64,000 bases of DNA, from assembly GCF_004349355.1 (NCBI RefSeq), contig NZ_SMFK01000010.1, positions 301-64,300 on the forward strand, given 5' to 3'. The DNA is from Flavobacterium cellulosilyticum (GTDB lineage: Bacteria > Bacteroidota > Bacteroidia > Flavobacteriales > Flavobacteriaceae). Shown here one piece after another: positions 35,091 through 46,200 of the stretch. Made by a program: the position numbers and the translations under genes. The notes beneath the pieces were generated by a model. That model did not search any database. It saw nothing but the letters and a program-made list of their open reading frames with translations, and had not been told where the DNA came from. Each line of letters begins with the position of its first letter. Positions within the stretch are counted from its first letter, which is position 1.

Positions 35091-36773
35091 ATGAAAGTAA
35101 ACAAAATAAGAGTCTTACAGTTGATATTGTCAATAATGATGATAGTAAGTTTTGCTAGTTGTAGTAAAAAATCTAGCTCAAAAAGTGCGTCAAGAGCTAC
35201 AGGCTGGAATGTAGATGGCAGAAAAGCTTCCGCAAATAAGAATCAAGAGGCAGGTCCAGGGCTAATATTTGTAGAAGGTGGAACTTTTACAATGGGTAAA
35301 GTTGAAGATGATGTTATGCATGATTGGAATAATACTGCAACTCAACAGCATGTTCAGTCCTTTTATATGGACGAAACCGAGGTGACTAATGCTATGTATT
35401 TAGAGTATTTAGACTGGGTTAAGAAAGTGTTCCCGCCAACCGAAGAAAATTATAAAAACATTTACTTAGGAGCATCCCCAGACACACTTGTTTGGAGAGA
35501 TAGATTGGGTTATAATGAAACTATGACCAACAATTACTTAAGACATCCTTCTTATGCCAATTATCCGGTTGTAGGAGTCAACTGGTTACAAGCAGTAGAA
35601 TTTAGTAATTGGAGAACGCAACGTGTAAATGAAGCGTTACTTGAAAAAAACGGTTATCTTAAAAAGAATGCCAAAACAAATGATGTTTCAGCGGAACAAA
35701 ATTTTGATACTGAAACCTATTTGAATTCTCCAACGTCAGCTTATGGAGGTAATGCTGAAATTGTTTTGCCAGGAAAAAAAGGTGCTAGAAAACCTGCTAG
35801 GGCTGGAAAAGATGGAAAAACAGTCGAGGCAACAAATATATATGCGCAAAGATCTTCTGGGATTCTTCTACCTGAATATAGACTTCCTACTGAAGCAGAA
35901 TGGGAATATGCAGCTGCTGCAGATGTGGGGCAAAGAGAATATAACATTTATAAAGGACAAAAAAAATATCCTTGGTCAGGAAGTTATACACGTTCTGGAA
36001 AAAGACAAAGCAAAGGAGATCAATTGGCCAACTTCAAACAGGGCAATGGAGACTATGGTGGAATTGCAGGATGGTCTGACGATGGTGCCGATATTACAAA
36101 TGCTGTAAAAAGCTATCCAGCAAATGATTTTGGATTATATGATATGGCTGGTAATGTTGCCGAATGGGTTATGGATGTTTACAGACCTATAATTGATAAT
36201 GAAGCAAACGATTTCAATTATTTTAGAGGAAATAAATACACCAAAAATAAAATTGGAAAAGACGGTAAAATTGAAGTTATTACTGCTGAAAATATTAAAT
36301 ATGATACTTTAAGCAATGGAAAAATAATAGCAAGAGCTTTTCCAGGTCAAATTGCTCAAGTACCAGTTGATGAAAAAGAAACTTATTTGAGAATCAATTT
36401 TGATAAAAGTGACAATGTCAATTATAGAGATGGTGACAAACAATCTTCTAAATATTTCAAATTTTCTGACTCTGAATCTGATCCTAAAAAAATAGAAAGC
36501 GAAAGAATGTATAATTCTCCTGAGCACAATGTAACTACAGATAGTTTAGGGCAAATGGTTAGAAAATACGATAAATCAAATAATAGAACAACTTTGATAA
36601 ACGACAACATCAGAGTTTATAAAGGAGGTTCTTGGAGAGATAGAGCCTATTGGTTAGATCCAGCTCAAAGAAGGTATTTTCCTCAAGATATGGCAACTGA
36701 TTATATAGGATTTAGATGCGCAATGTCTAAAGTAGGTCCAAAATCTTTAAAAAGAAAATCAGCTAGAAATTAA
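35091..36773 (+). CDS. gldJ: Gliding motility lipoprotein GldJ
   Basis: GldJ is an outer-membrane-associated lipoprotein required for gliding and for a stable type IX secretion/motility machine. The 560-residue protein has a lipoprotein signal with SFASC (Cys24). A formylglycine-generating-enzyme (SUMF1-like) domain starts at GLIFVEGGTFTMG and contains LPTEAEWEYAAAAD and YDMAGNVAEWVMDVY, then VYKGGSWRDRAYWLDP and YIGFRCAM near the end. The domain contains a long insertion between these blocks, as in other GldJ proteins. The ATG at 35091 gives a proper signal peptide. Confidence 0.95.
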   Translation: MKVNKIRVLQLILSIMMIVSFASCSKKSSSKSASRATGWNVDGRKASANKNQEAGPGLIFVEGGTFTMGKVEDDVMHDWNNTATQQHVQSFYMDETEVTNAMYLEYLDWVKKVFPPTEENYKNIYLGASPDTLVWRDRLGYNETMTNNYLRHPSYANYPVVGVNWLQAVEFSNWRTQRVNEALLEKNGYLKKNAKTNDVSAEQNFDTETYLNSPTSAYGGNAEIVLPGKKGARKPARAGKDGKTVEATNIYAQRSSGILLPEYRLPTEAEWEYAAAADVGQREYNIYKGQKKYPWSGSYTRSGKRQSKGDQLANFKQGNGDYGGIAGWSDDGADITNAVKSYPANDFGLYDMAGNVAEWVMDVYRPIIDNEANDFNYFRGNKYTKNKIGKDGKIEVITAENIKYDTLSNGKIIARAFPGQIAQVPVDEKETYLRINFDKSDNVNYRDGDKQSSKYFKFSDSESDPKKIESERMYNSPEHNVTTDSLGQMVRKYDKSNNRTTLINDNIRVYKGGSWRDRAYWLDPAQRRYFPQDMATDYIGFRCAMSKVGPKSLKRKSARN

Positions 36774-36793
36774 AAAACTAATTTATAATACAA

Positions 36794-36827
36794 GTAAAAG
36801 CCCTTTGATTAGGGCTTTTACTTTTTT
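36794..36827 (+). terminator. Terminator after gldJ
   Basis: GTAAAAGCCCT pairs with AGGGCTTTTAC around a short loop, followed by a T-run, 20 bases after the gldJ stop. Confidence 0.88.
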
Positions 36828-36842
36828 AAATCTATTTTAGAT

Positions 36843-38126
36843 ATGGATATCAATCACATTCATAGGTTATTTTTAAAATGCAATTCAGTTTCAATAGACA
36901 CTCGAAAAATCGAACAAAAATCAATGTTTGTTGCAATTAAAGGTGAAAATTTTGACGCCAATACTTTTGCTCTAGAAGCGCTTCAAAAAGGAGCTTCTTA
37001 TGTGATAATTGATAATACAGATTATTACATTGACCACAGAACCATTCTGGTAGATAATAGTCTAAATACACTACAGGAATTGGCTAAATTTCATAGACAG
37101 TATTTAAAAGTGCCTATAATTGCTCTTACTGGTAGTAATGGTAAAACCACTACTAAAGAACTTATCAATGCTGTGCTTTCAAAAAAGTACAAAACTAAAG
37201 CCACCGTTGGTAATTTAAACAATCATATTGGTGTTCCTTTAACATTATTGTCTTTTACCACTGAAACAGAAGTTGGTATTGTGGAAATGGGAGCCAACCA
37301 TAAAAAAGAAATTGAATTTCTTTGTGAATTAGCTCAGCCTGATTTTGGTTATATAACTAATTTCGGGAAGGCTCATTTAGATGGATTTGGAGGAGTAGAA
37401 GGTGTTATTGAAGGTAAAAGTGAAATGTACGTCTATCTTTCGGAAAACAACAAATTAGTTTTTGTGAATTTGGACGATCCAATCCAAATAGAAAGGACTA
37501 AAAATATAAAAACGTTTACATTTGGAATTAAAAAAGAAAATGCAAATGTGGATATACATTCCATAACGGCAAATCCTTTTGTTGTTATTTTTTATTCTAA
37601 TTTTAGAATTGAAACTCATTTAATTGGCTTGTATAATGCTAATAATATAAATGCGGCACTCACAATTGGGAAATACTTTGAAGTGGCTGATTTAGCAATA
37701 CAAGAAGCTTTGGAAGGATATGTTCCGGAGAACAACAGGTCTCAACTTTTGACCAAGGGAACAAACCAGATTATTCTAGATGCCTATAATGCTAATCCGA
37801 GTAGTATGGCCGTTGCAATTCAGAATTTTGTGCAACTCGATTCTCAGTGCAAGATTATGATTTTAGGGGACATGTTTGAGTTAGGCGAAGATAGTCTTAG
37901 AGAACATCAGGAAATTGTGGAAGCTCTTTTGAATGAAACTGACATTGCTTGTTACTTTATTGGCAAAGATTTTTATTTAAACAAAAGCGATAGAAAAGAC
38001 TTTCATTTCTATGAAACCTTTGATGAGTTTTCAAATTATATAAAAAAGAATAAGATAGAAAATAGTTCCATTCTAATTAAAGGATCTAGAGGAATGGCTT
38101 TAGAACGAACATTAGAATTTTTGTAA
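36843..38126 (+). CDS. murF: UDP-MurNAc-tripeptide D-Ala-D-Ala ligase
   Basis: MurF adds D-Ala-D-Ala to UDP-MurNAc-tripeptide, the last cytoplasmic step of the peptidoglycan precursor. The 427-residue enzyme has the Mur-ligase P-loop TGSNGKTTTKE (about residues 98-108), VEMGANHKKEIEFL, and the central-domain NNRSQLL and DAYNANPSSM motifs. The gldJ-murF order is familiar in Flavobacterium genomes. It may rely on read-through of the gldJ terminator or on its own promoter in the 69-base gap. Confidence 0.95.
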   Translation: MDINHIHRLFLKCNSVSIDTRKIEQKSMFVAIKGENFDANTFALEALQKGASYVIIDNTDYYIDHRTILVDNSLNTLQELAKFHRQYLKVPIIALTGSNGKTTTKELINAVLSKKYKTKATVGNLNNHIGVPLTLLSFTTETEVGIVEMGANHKKEIEFLCELAQPDFGYITNFGKAHLDGFGGVEGVIEGKSEMYVYLSENNKLVFVNLDDPIQIERTKNIKTFTFGIKKENANVDIHSITANPFVVIFYSNFRIETHLIGLYNANNINAALTIGKYFEVADLAIQEALEGYVPENNRSQLLTKGTNQIILDAYNANPSSMAVAIQNFVQLDSQCKIMILGDMFELGEDSLREHQEIVEALLNETDIACYFIGKDFYLNKSDRKDFHFYETFDEFSNYIKKNKIENSSILIKGSRGMALERTLEFL

Positions 38127-38146
38127 GAAAGAAATTTGAAAATAAT

Positions 38147-38181
38147 AAAAAGCGTCATCATTTACTTAGGAGACGCTTTTT
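38147..38181 (+). terminator. Terminator after murF
   Basis: AAAAAGCGTC pairs with GACGCTTTTT, 20 bases after the murF stop, with T residues at the end of the right arm. Confidence 0.85.
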
Positions 38182-38685
38182 GAATTTATAAATAGTATTA
38201 AAAAGGGATTTGATGTTCTTTTTTAATTCAGTCATTTTTTCATCCTCGAAAATAGGACAAAAGAAAGTTTATTTTTCTTATATTTTGGAAAATTAATCTA
38301 GCATAATTTTTAAAGTAGAATTCTTTTTGGTTTGATTTTAGAAAAATTACTTATTAAAAATTCAATATTTTATATAAAAAAATAGAGGTATTGCTTTTTA
38401 TACGACGTTTTTTTATAGAATTAATTTTATTTCAAATTATTTCGCATATTGTTTCTGCTAATTTACCTATACATTAGCTCATCAATTGTCTGAAATTGGC
38501 ACTTTTATTTTTTATATTGTTATAAGAAGTGCTATTATAAGTGGCTGATTATCTTGGTATTATTGGTTTTTCATGTATTGTTGTAGAATGTTTATTTTGT
38601 ATAGTTTTTATGTACTTCAAAATACAAGGTTCAGTTTTTTCTTTATTAAGTTTACTAAAATTAATTAATCTAAAAACTTATTATT
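38182..38685. other. 504-base gene-free gap before the beta-glucan locus
   Basis: Very AT-rich DNA with no convincing coding frame; the one open frame (38541-38756) overlaps the next gene out of frame and looks like chance. It probably holds the promoter and control region of the secreted protein at 38686. No operator or RNA element was recognised. Confidence 0.5.
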
Positions 38686-40020
38686 ATGAAAAAACTTTTC
38701 TTTTTAATTATGCTAATGATTTCGTCATTAGGATTTTCCCAGCAAGAGCTCATTGAAAATTTTGAATCCACTCCTCCTTCAACATATACATTTGCAGGGT
38801 TTGAAGGGTTAGGTAGCGCCTCTATTGTAGCAGATCCAGCTGCTGGTGGAACCAGATTGAATGGATTAAAACTTGTAAGTGTGTCAACTGGTAATCCTTG
38901 GCAAGGGGCTGAGGTTATATTACAAACTAGTAAAATTAGATTGACTACTGATAAAACAGTTAAGGTAGATGTTTATTCATCTCAAGCATTTACAATGTTA
39001 GGGAAAATGGAAATGGGAGGGCCTGCCTCTGCTGCTTCAGCAACATATAATACACCTGGTGTATGGCAAACACTTACTTTTACATTTACTCAAGCATTAG
39101 ATGGTACGGCTACTGCTAATGGAGATTATTCTAAAATTGTTTTTTTTCCTGGTTGGAAAGCTGATAATTCAGGATTTCAAACTCCTGCTAACTTTACAGT
39201 TTATGTAGATAATATTACTGCAGTAAAAGCAGTTATTGCACCTGATGCACTTCCTGGTACAGCTGCGCCAACACCTCCAAATAGAAATGCATCTGATGTA
39301 TATTCACTATTTAGTGATACTTATGCAAATATTCCTATAGATACTTGGTCAGCACCATGGGATGATTCAGATATTGTTGATTTACAGATAGCCGGTAATA
39401 ATACTAAAAAAATTACGTTTACTAATTTTCTTGGAGTAGATTTCAGTGTTGCAGGGCATCATCTTAACGCAACTGCAATGGAACGTTTTCATATTGATAT
39501 TTGGACTGAAACCGCAACTTTAGATAAAAGTTTCAATTTTAAATTTTCAAATTGGAATGGAGGAGCTGCTGAAGCAAATGCGATTTCATTCTCTACTACA
39601 AATGCTAGTAGCCCAGCATTACCGAACCCAAATCCTGGAACATGGATATCTATTGATGTACCATTGACTGCAATGGCCGGTTTAAGAAATGATTTGGCAC
39701 AGTTTATAATTACCTCAAATTTGGGTATTGTTTATGTTGATAATATTTATTTATACAAAGGAACTTCTTTAGGAACCACTAAATTTGAAACTTCAAATAT
39801 AGAAATGTATCCTAATCCTGTTAAAAACACCTTGAATATTTCAGCAGATGCAAGTATAAACAAAATTTCTGTGTATAATGTTTTAGGACAAGAAGTTATC
39901 ACTTCAAGTCCAAAAAGCAATTCTATAACAATACAAACAAGTTTCCTTTCTAAGGGAGTTTATGTTGTTAAAGCTGAAATTGATGGAAAGGTTAGTACAA
40001 CTAAATTTGTAAAAGAATAA
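38686..40020 (+). CDS. Secreted binding-domain protein with type IX sorting tail
   Basis: The 444-residue protein has a signal peptide (ending GFSQ, about residue 18). Two beta-sandwich regions follow, resembling carbohydrate-binding modules: about 20-180, and about 188-358. The second begins AAPTPPNRNASDVYSLFSD and ends VDNIYLYKG, and is the same domain type found twice in the lipoprotein at 46428. The C-terminal 75 residues (MYPNPVKNTLNISADASINK to TTKFVKE) are a type A type IX sorting domain. No catalytic motif was seen. It probably binds beta-glucan at the cell surface or in the medium. Confidence 0.75.
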   Translation: MKKLFFLIMLMISSLGFSQQELIENFESTPPSTYTFAGFEGLGSASIVADPAAGGTRLNGLKLVSVSTGNPWQGAEVILQTSKIRLTTDKTVKVDVYSSQAFTMLGKMEMGGPASAASATYNTPGVWQTLTFTFTQALDGTATANGDYSKIVFFPGWKADNSGFQTPANFTVYVDNITAVKAVIAPDALPGTAAPTPPNRNASDVYSLFSDTYANIPIDTWSAPWDDSDIVDLQIAGNNTKKITFTNFLGVDFSVAGHHLNATAMERFHIDIWTETATLDKSFNFKFSNWNGGAAEANAISFSTTNASSPALPNPNPGTWISIDVPLTAMAGLRNDLAQFIITSNLGIVYVDNIYLYKGTSLGTTKFETSNIEMYPNPVKNTLNISADASINKISVYNVLGQEVITSSPKSNSITIQTSFLSKGVYVVKAEIDGKVSTTKFVKE

Positions 40021-40039
40021 ATTTTATCAAATAGTTTTT

Positions 40040-40076
40040 AAGAGGTGCGTTTAGAAATAAACGCACCTCTTTTGTT
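40040..40076 (+). terminator. Terminator after the secreted binding protein
   Basis: AAGAGGTGCGTTT pairs perfectly with AAACGCACCTCTT, then TTGTTTT. Confidence 0.92.
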
Positions 40077-40131
40077 TTAATATAAATATATTGATATATT
40101 TATATCATTAATGTTGTTATACTTATTCAAA

Positions 40132-42948
40132 ATGGTAAAAAACAAACTTATAGCTTTTTTTTATTTTTCTATTTTTTTTAGTTTTTCATTAAGTTTCTCT
40201 CAAGAGTTACCGCCTATTGTAAAATATACAACGGATACCTATGGAGCTGGGAATCAAAACTGGATGATTTCTCAAGATCAAAATCAATTTATCTTTTTTG
40301 CTAATAATGAAGGTTTATTAGAGTATAATGGTTCGAATTGGCAATTGTATCCATCACCCAATGAAACCATTATTCGCTCGGTTAAAGTAATTGGGGATAA
40401 AATATATACAGGTAGTTATATGGAATTTGGTTTTTGGAATCGAAACTCAAATGGATTATTAAGCTATACATCATTAAGTAAGCCAATAGAGAACCGAATT
40501 CTTAAAGAGGAACAATTTTGGAATATTTTGAATTATGATCAATGGGTCATTTTCCAATCCTTGAATCGTATTTATATTTATGACACTAAAATTGGAAGTT
40601 TCAAAATATTAGCGCCTAGTAATGAAATTATTAAGTCATTTAGGACTCCTCATTCTATTTATTTTCAAATATCCAATCAAGGACTCTTTGAAATTGATTC
40701 AGGTAAAAGTAAATTGGTCTCAAATGAACCCATTTTAAAAAGAAATAGAATAGTTAATCTTTTCGCACAGGGTGATGATCTTTTAGTATTAACTCAAAAT
40801 CAAGGGTTTTATAAATTATTGGGAGGTAATTTAGTTAAATTTAATACCGAAGCTGATTCCAAAATAATGCAGAGCAGTGTGTATAGTTGTGAATTATTAT
40901 CTGAAGGGAATATTGCAATTGGTACTGTGTCCAATGGTATTATTATATTAAATGAAGAAGGTAAAATAAAACATCAAATCTCTCAAGCAAATGGTTTAAG
41001 TAATAATACTGTCCTTTCTTTGTTTGAAGATAAAGAGAGTAATTTGTGGGTAGGTTTAGATAACGGTATTAATTGTATCAATTTAAAATCGCCTATACAA
41101 AGTTATATAGATGATTCAGGTGTATTGGGAACTGTTTATTGTTCAGAACTTTATAAAGGAAAGCTATATATTGGGACTAATCAGGGCTTGTTTTATAAAA
41201 ATTATCAAAGTAATGAATCATTTCATTTCATAAATGGTACAAAAGGACAAGTTTGGAGCCTATATTTATATGACGACACCTTGTTTTGTGGACATGATAA
41301 AGGCACATTTATAATAAATAATGATAAAGCACTAAATATCTTTTCTTCAACAGGGACTTGGAATTTTAGGGCAGTTCCAAATCATAAAGACCTTATTTTA
41401 CAAGGGAATTATTATGGAATTTCAGTACTTGAAAAGAAAAATAATCAATGGCAATTTAGAAATAAAATAAAGGGATTTGATTATTCATCAAAATATTTTG
41501 AAATAAATGCGAATGATGCCATTTATGTAAGCCATGAATATAAAGGAGTTTTTAGATTGCTTTTTGATAAAGATTTGTTTGCAATAAACGCATTTACAAC
41601 TTATAAGTACCCCGGAAAAGGTAAAAATTCCTGTTTGATAAAATTTAACAATGCCATTTATTACTCTTATAAGGAAGGTGTTTTTAAACTCAATAATAAA
41701 ACCAAACAATTTAATAAAGACAAGCTGTTGAGTTCTGTTTTTGAGAATGATTTGTTTACCTCTGGAAAGATGATTGTAGATAATTCAAATAAATTGTGGT
41801 TGTTTTCAAAAAATCATATTAATTATTATGCTGCAAATAAATTAAATAATAAGTTAAGTAAGAGTAGTATACCTATCCCAGTTTCATTAACAAATTCGAT
41901 GTTGGGTTATGAAAACATTACTCAACTTTCCAATTCAATATACTTTTTTGGTACTACCGATGGATATTATCTGTTAAACATTAATAATTTATACAATGAT
42001 GATTATCAAGTCTCCATTTCTAAAATAGTTACAAATGTATTAGATGAAACGGTTCATATTGATGATGTTCTTAAATTAGGTGTTTTTAAACATGATGAAA
42101 ATAATATAACCATTAGTTATACCGTTCCTGAATACAACAAATATATTAATACTGAATACCAATATATTTTAGAAGGATTTCAAGACAAATGGACAGATTG
42201 GCATACAGAATCATCTGCAAATTTTAAAAACTTGTCTCCAGGAGATTATGTATTTAAATTAAGAGCCAAATATGCTAATTCAGATATCAAAAACACAGAA
42301 ATATATTCATTTACTATTTTAAGACCTTGGTATAAAACAAATCTTGCAATTGCATTTTACATTCTCTTGTTTTTTATTCTAAACCATTTTGTTATTAAAA
42401 AATACAATACTTATCATAAGAGACAAAAAGAAAAACTAATTGAAGAAAATAATTTATTATTAGAATTTAAAGAGCTTGAAAATGAGAAACAAATGATGTA
42501 TATAAAAAACGAACAGCTTTCTCAAGATGTAAATGTTATCAATAGAGAATTAGCAGCATCAACAATGAGTTTAAATAGCAAAAATGAATTGCTGGCTTTT
42601 ATTAAAGAAGATTTGAAAAAAACGTCAGAAAGTGAAAGTAGGAGTATTAAATCAGTAATATCTACCATTAATAAGAACATTTCAAAAGATGATTCTTGGA
42701 ATGTTTTTCAAGAAGCTTTTGATCATACAGATAAGGATTTTTTAAAAAAGCTAAAAGAAGCACATCCGTCGTTAACTCCAAACGATTTGAGATTATGCGC
42801 ATATCTACGATTAAACCTTTCCTCCAAAGAAATAGCACCTTTACTAAATATTTCTGTACGAAGTGTAGAGATAAAAAGATATCGTTTGCGTAAAAAAATC
42901 GATTTGTCTCACCAACAAGGCTTGGTTGAGTATATACTAGCTGTATAG
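40132..42948 (+). CDS. One-component membrane regulator (propeller, Y_Y_Y, HTH)
   Basis: A 938-residue transcription regulator with a sensor outside the membrane. After a signal/anchor segment come about 700 residues of two-component-regulator-type propeller repeats (LWVGLDNGINCINL, LYIGTNQGLFYKNY) and a Y_Y_Y beta-sandwich (YQYILEGFQDKWTDW to YVFKLRAKYANSD). Then follow one membrane helix (about residues 740-760), a coiled coil, and a C-terminal LuxR-like HTH (SKEIAPLLNISVRSVEIKRY). There is no histidine kinase or receiver domain, so the signal must pass directly to DNA binding. An in-frame ATG at 40111 is the alternative start. It probably senses glucan oligosaccharides and controls the neighbouring genes. 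Confidence 0.85.
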   Translation: MVKNKLIAFFYFSIFFSFSLSFSQELPPIVKYTTDTYGAGNQNWMISQDQNQFIFFANNEGLLEYNGSNWQLYPSPNETIIRSVKVIGDKIYTGSYMEFGFWNRNSNGLLSYTSLSKPIENRILKEEQFWNILNYDQWVIFQSLNRIYIYDTKIGSFKILAPSNEIIKSFRTPHSIYFQISNQGLFEIDSGKSKLVSNEPILKRNRIVNLFAQGDDLLVLTQNQGFYKLLGGNLVKFNTEADSKIMQSSVYSCELLSEGNIAIGTVSNGIIILNEEGKIKHQISQANGLSNNTVLSLFEDKESNLWVGLDNGINCINLKSPIQSYIDDSGVLGTVYCSELYKGKLYIGTNQGLFYKNYQSNESFHFINGTKGQVWSLYLYDDTLFCGHDKGTFIINNDKALNIFSSTGTWNFRAVPNHKDLILQGNYYGISVLEKKNNQWQFRNKIKGFDYSSKYFEINANDAIYVSHEYKGVFRLLFDKDLFAINAFTTYKYPGKGKNSCLIKFNNAIYYSYKEGVFKLNNKTKQFNKDKLLSSVFENDLFTSGKMIVDNSNKLWLFSKNHINYYAANKLNNKLSKSSIPIPVSLTNSMLGYENITQLSNSIYFFGTTDGYYLLNINNLYNDDYQVSISKIVTNVLDETVHIDDVLKLGVFKHDENNITISYTVPEYNKYINTEYQYILEGFQDKWTDWHTESSANFKNLSPGDYVFKLRAKYANSDIKNTEIYSFTILRPWYKTNLAIAFYILLFFILNHFVIKKYNTYHKRQKEKLIEENNLLLEFKELENEKQMMYIKNEQLSQDVNVINRELAASTMSLNSKNELLAFIKEDLKKTSESESRSIKSVISTINKNISKDDSWNVFQEAFDHTDKDFLKKLKEAHPSLTPNDLRLCAYLRLNLSSKEIAPLLNISVRSVEIKRYRLRKKIDLSHQQGLVEYILAV

Positions 42949-42981
42949 TTCGTTTAAGAGAAGAATTTAAAACTATACATT

Positions 42982-43016
42982 ACCACAACATTTCGTAAAT
43001 GTTGTGGTTTTTTTAT
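42982..43016 (+). terminator. Terminator after the first regulator
   Basis: ACCACAACATTT pairs with AAATGTTGTGGT around a CGT loop, followed by a T-run. Confidence 0.92.
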
Positions 43017-43292
43017 TTCATTTACCTAGAATTAATGTTGAGTGATTCTCAGTGTTTTCTGGTGATGTTTGTAGATTATATTAAAACGAAGTGTTTTTTT
43101 TTGATTTGTATGTTTTTTATAAGGGTTATTTTTAGTTTTACTTTAATTAGTTATACTTATTTTTACTTTATCAAAAATTAATCAAATTATAGGTTTTTAC
43201 TTAAATGGCACTAAACAGGTAAACACCATTAAATAGTTTCTTTTTTGTATTAATTAAGTAAAAATATTATTCAACTCAATTAAATATATCTT
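43017..43292. other. Control region before the enzyme operon
   Basis: Gene-free, AT-rich. It contains an interrupted inverted repeat, AATGG with CCATT around 43205-43231, flanking a CAGGTAAACACC stretch. There is no perfect TAnnTTTG box. It is the likely site of regulation for the operon starting at 43293. Confidence 0.4.
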
Positions 43293-46200
43293 ATGAAGAA
43301 AAATATTTTATTCCTAGTCTTTTGGTCCTTTACATTCGCAATTTATTCGCAGGCAAATAAGGTGTCATTAGAAAAAAATAATGAAGAAACAAGGCTTGTT
43401 ATCAATGGAGAAGATTTCATGATAAATGGAGTGAATTGGGATTATTTTCCTATTGGAACAAATTTCAATTATAGTCTTTGGAAACAACCAGAGAGTGTCA
43501 TTCAGCAAGCTTTAGATGATGAAATGTCATTGCTTAAAAATATGGGAGTTAATACCATTAGAGTTTATAGTGGTATACCTAAAAAATGGATCGAGTATAT
43601 CTATACTAATTATGGAATATATACCATGTTGAACCACACTTTTGGTCGTTATGGTTTGACTATAGACGGGGTTTGGGTTCCTACAACAGAATATTCAGAT
43701 GCTAAAACGCGAAATTTGCTTTTGAAAGAAACAAAAGAAATGGTGGCAGAATATAAAGACACAAAAGGGCTGCTACTGTTTTTATTAGGGAACGAAAATA
43801 ATTATGGGTTATTTTGGGATGGAGCAGACACGGAGAATATTCCAATGGAAGACAGGAAATCTACAAAACGTGCCCAGGCAATGTATCAATTGTTTAATGA
43901 TGCAGTAGTAGAAATGAAAGCTATTGATAATTCACATCCAATGGCGATATGCAACGGTGATTTATTGTTTTTAGATATAATTGCAAAAGAATGTCCAGAT
44001 GTAGATATTTTAGGTGTAAATGCTTATAGAGGAATTTCATTTGGAGATATTTTTGAGCGTGTTAAAAAAGAATATGGTAAACCTATCTTGTTTTCAGAAT
44101 TTGGTTCTGACGCTTTTAATGCTATTGCTAATGAAGAAGATCAAAATGCACAAGCAGCAATTCTTAAAGGGAATTGGAAAGAAATATATGAAAACGCTGC
44201 GGGCATTGGTAAAAGCGGAAATTCATTAGGTGGATTTACGTTTCAATTTAGTGATGGCTGGTGGAAATATGGGCAAACTAAAAATTTAGACATTCACGAT
44301 ACTAACGCTTCGTGGTCTAATGGTGGATATGTTTTTGACTTTTCAAAGGGTGAAAACAACATGAATGAAGAATGGTTTGGAATTTGTGCCAAAGGACCAA
44401 CGGATTCTAAAGGGAATTATCAATTGTATCCAAGATCAGCCTATTATATTTTAAAAGAAGTACACCAATTAAATCCATATACCAAAGGGAAATCAGTAAG
44501 TGAAATTGACAATTATTTTAATAAAATCCAGATTTTAGATGGATCCCTTAAAGCGAGAAGTGACAAAGCGGCGTTAGAAGCACAAAAAGGAGGGAAAATA
44601 AAATTCTCTAGATTAGCTGCTGAATTTACCACTTTCAATACAGGTGGTAGTTTAATTACAACTCCAAAAGAAGCTCCTACTAACAATACATCATATCCTA
44701 ACAAACTTGGTTTTGACCATATGGAGTCTTATTTTATTGGAGTTGAAGGTAACCCTGTCTCTAATATGACTGCTAATGTAGAGTTCAATATTCTTGGAAA
44801 TGTAGCTCTTAATCCTATTGACGAGGTGTTTTATGAAAACAGAGGGCGTCCTGTTGTAGTAAATAGCAATAATGGAGATGTTACTTTGCAAGACGTTAAT
44901 CGTGTACAAGTATACAGAGCAAGTTATAAATGGGACGAAAAATTATTTAATTTAAACGGTTTTTATAGAACCGGTCATTACCATTGGGGATATGAAGGCG
45001 ATTTCTTTGGCTTGTATCCAGAAGCCAATTATGGACCGAATATAGACATCTATAACGGTAGTGCTCCATTTGGTTTTGAAGTAGAAGGAAAAAAAATATT
45101 CAAAGGTTTAAAATTAGCTTTTGGTCCGCAACTTTGGTGGGGTGCCAATCCAGCTATTTTACTTAAATATTCTAAACAAGTCGGGAAATATGATTTAACC
45201 GGTGTTTTTCACGAAGATCTAGAACAACGTGGCGCAACTGAAAGTTCTTTTGCTGTTCCTCAACCTAAAACAAGAAGATTTACATTGCATGCCAATAGAA
45301 AATTTGGAAATTTAAGTGTTGATTTAGGAGGTATATGGGCTGGTCAACCGCTCAATGGTAGAGATTATCAAGTAATGAGGGGAAATCAAGTCTTTTTAAA
45401 TCAAATTGAATCCAAAGACAATTGGGGTGGAAAAATGAAATTGACCTATTTAGGAGGCAAATTCAATTGGTACGGACAAACTGCTGCACAAGGATTAGTT
45501 GCTTCTGGTGGTGCCGATCTTACTCAAACTTTTGCTGGTTGGAGACTGAAAGATAGTGGAAGCGGGAATCAGTATAACTTTTTAACAGGTTTTACTTATA
45601 CTGTAGGTAAATTACAAATAGCGCCTAACTTCTTATGGCAAGAACCAGTAGAAGGTCCAGTAACAACGGATGTCGCTGCGCCAGGTAGATCTAGAAATAT
45701 TCTAGATGATCCTTTTGTAGTAAGAGCCAACAGAAAGCAAGTAGCAGGTGAGTTATTATTGACTTATGATCCAACACCAGGTACTTGGATGTATGATTGG
45801 GATAATGACCGCTCAGAAGATGCCAAATTTGCCGTAAGTGCAGGATTTGTATTTCGCCATTTGCCTACTTCTCAAGATGCAGCCATTGGGATTTTAGCTA
45901 ACGGAAGAACCACTTTTGCTTTTCCAGGAGCGGCTCCTGCTAAAGATTTATGGGAAGCTCAAGCAAGAATCGTATCAAAATTAAATTCTGATTTTGGTTT
46001 TATAGCTAATATATATGGTGGACCAGCTCAAAGTAATGGTAGTGATGCCAGAACAATTGATCGTTTTGGTTTGGATTTTAAAATGCTTTATAAAAAAGTG
46101 AAATTAAATTCAACTGTAAAAGTTAACGATTGGGGGCCTTATGATTATCACAGAGATTTCAATTTAACATATCCAATGCAGTTAATGACTGATCTTTCAT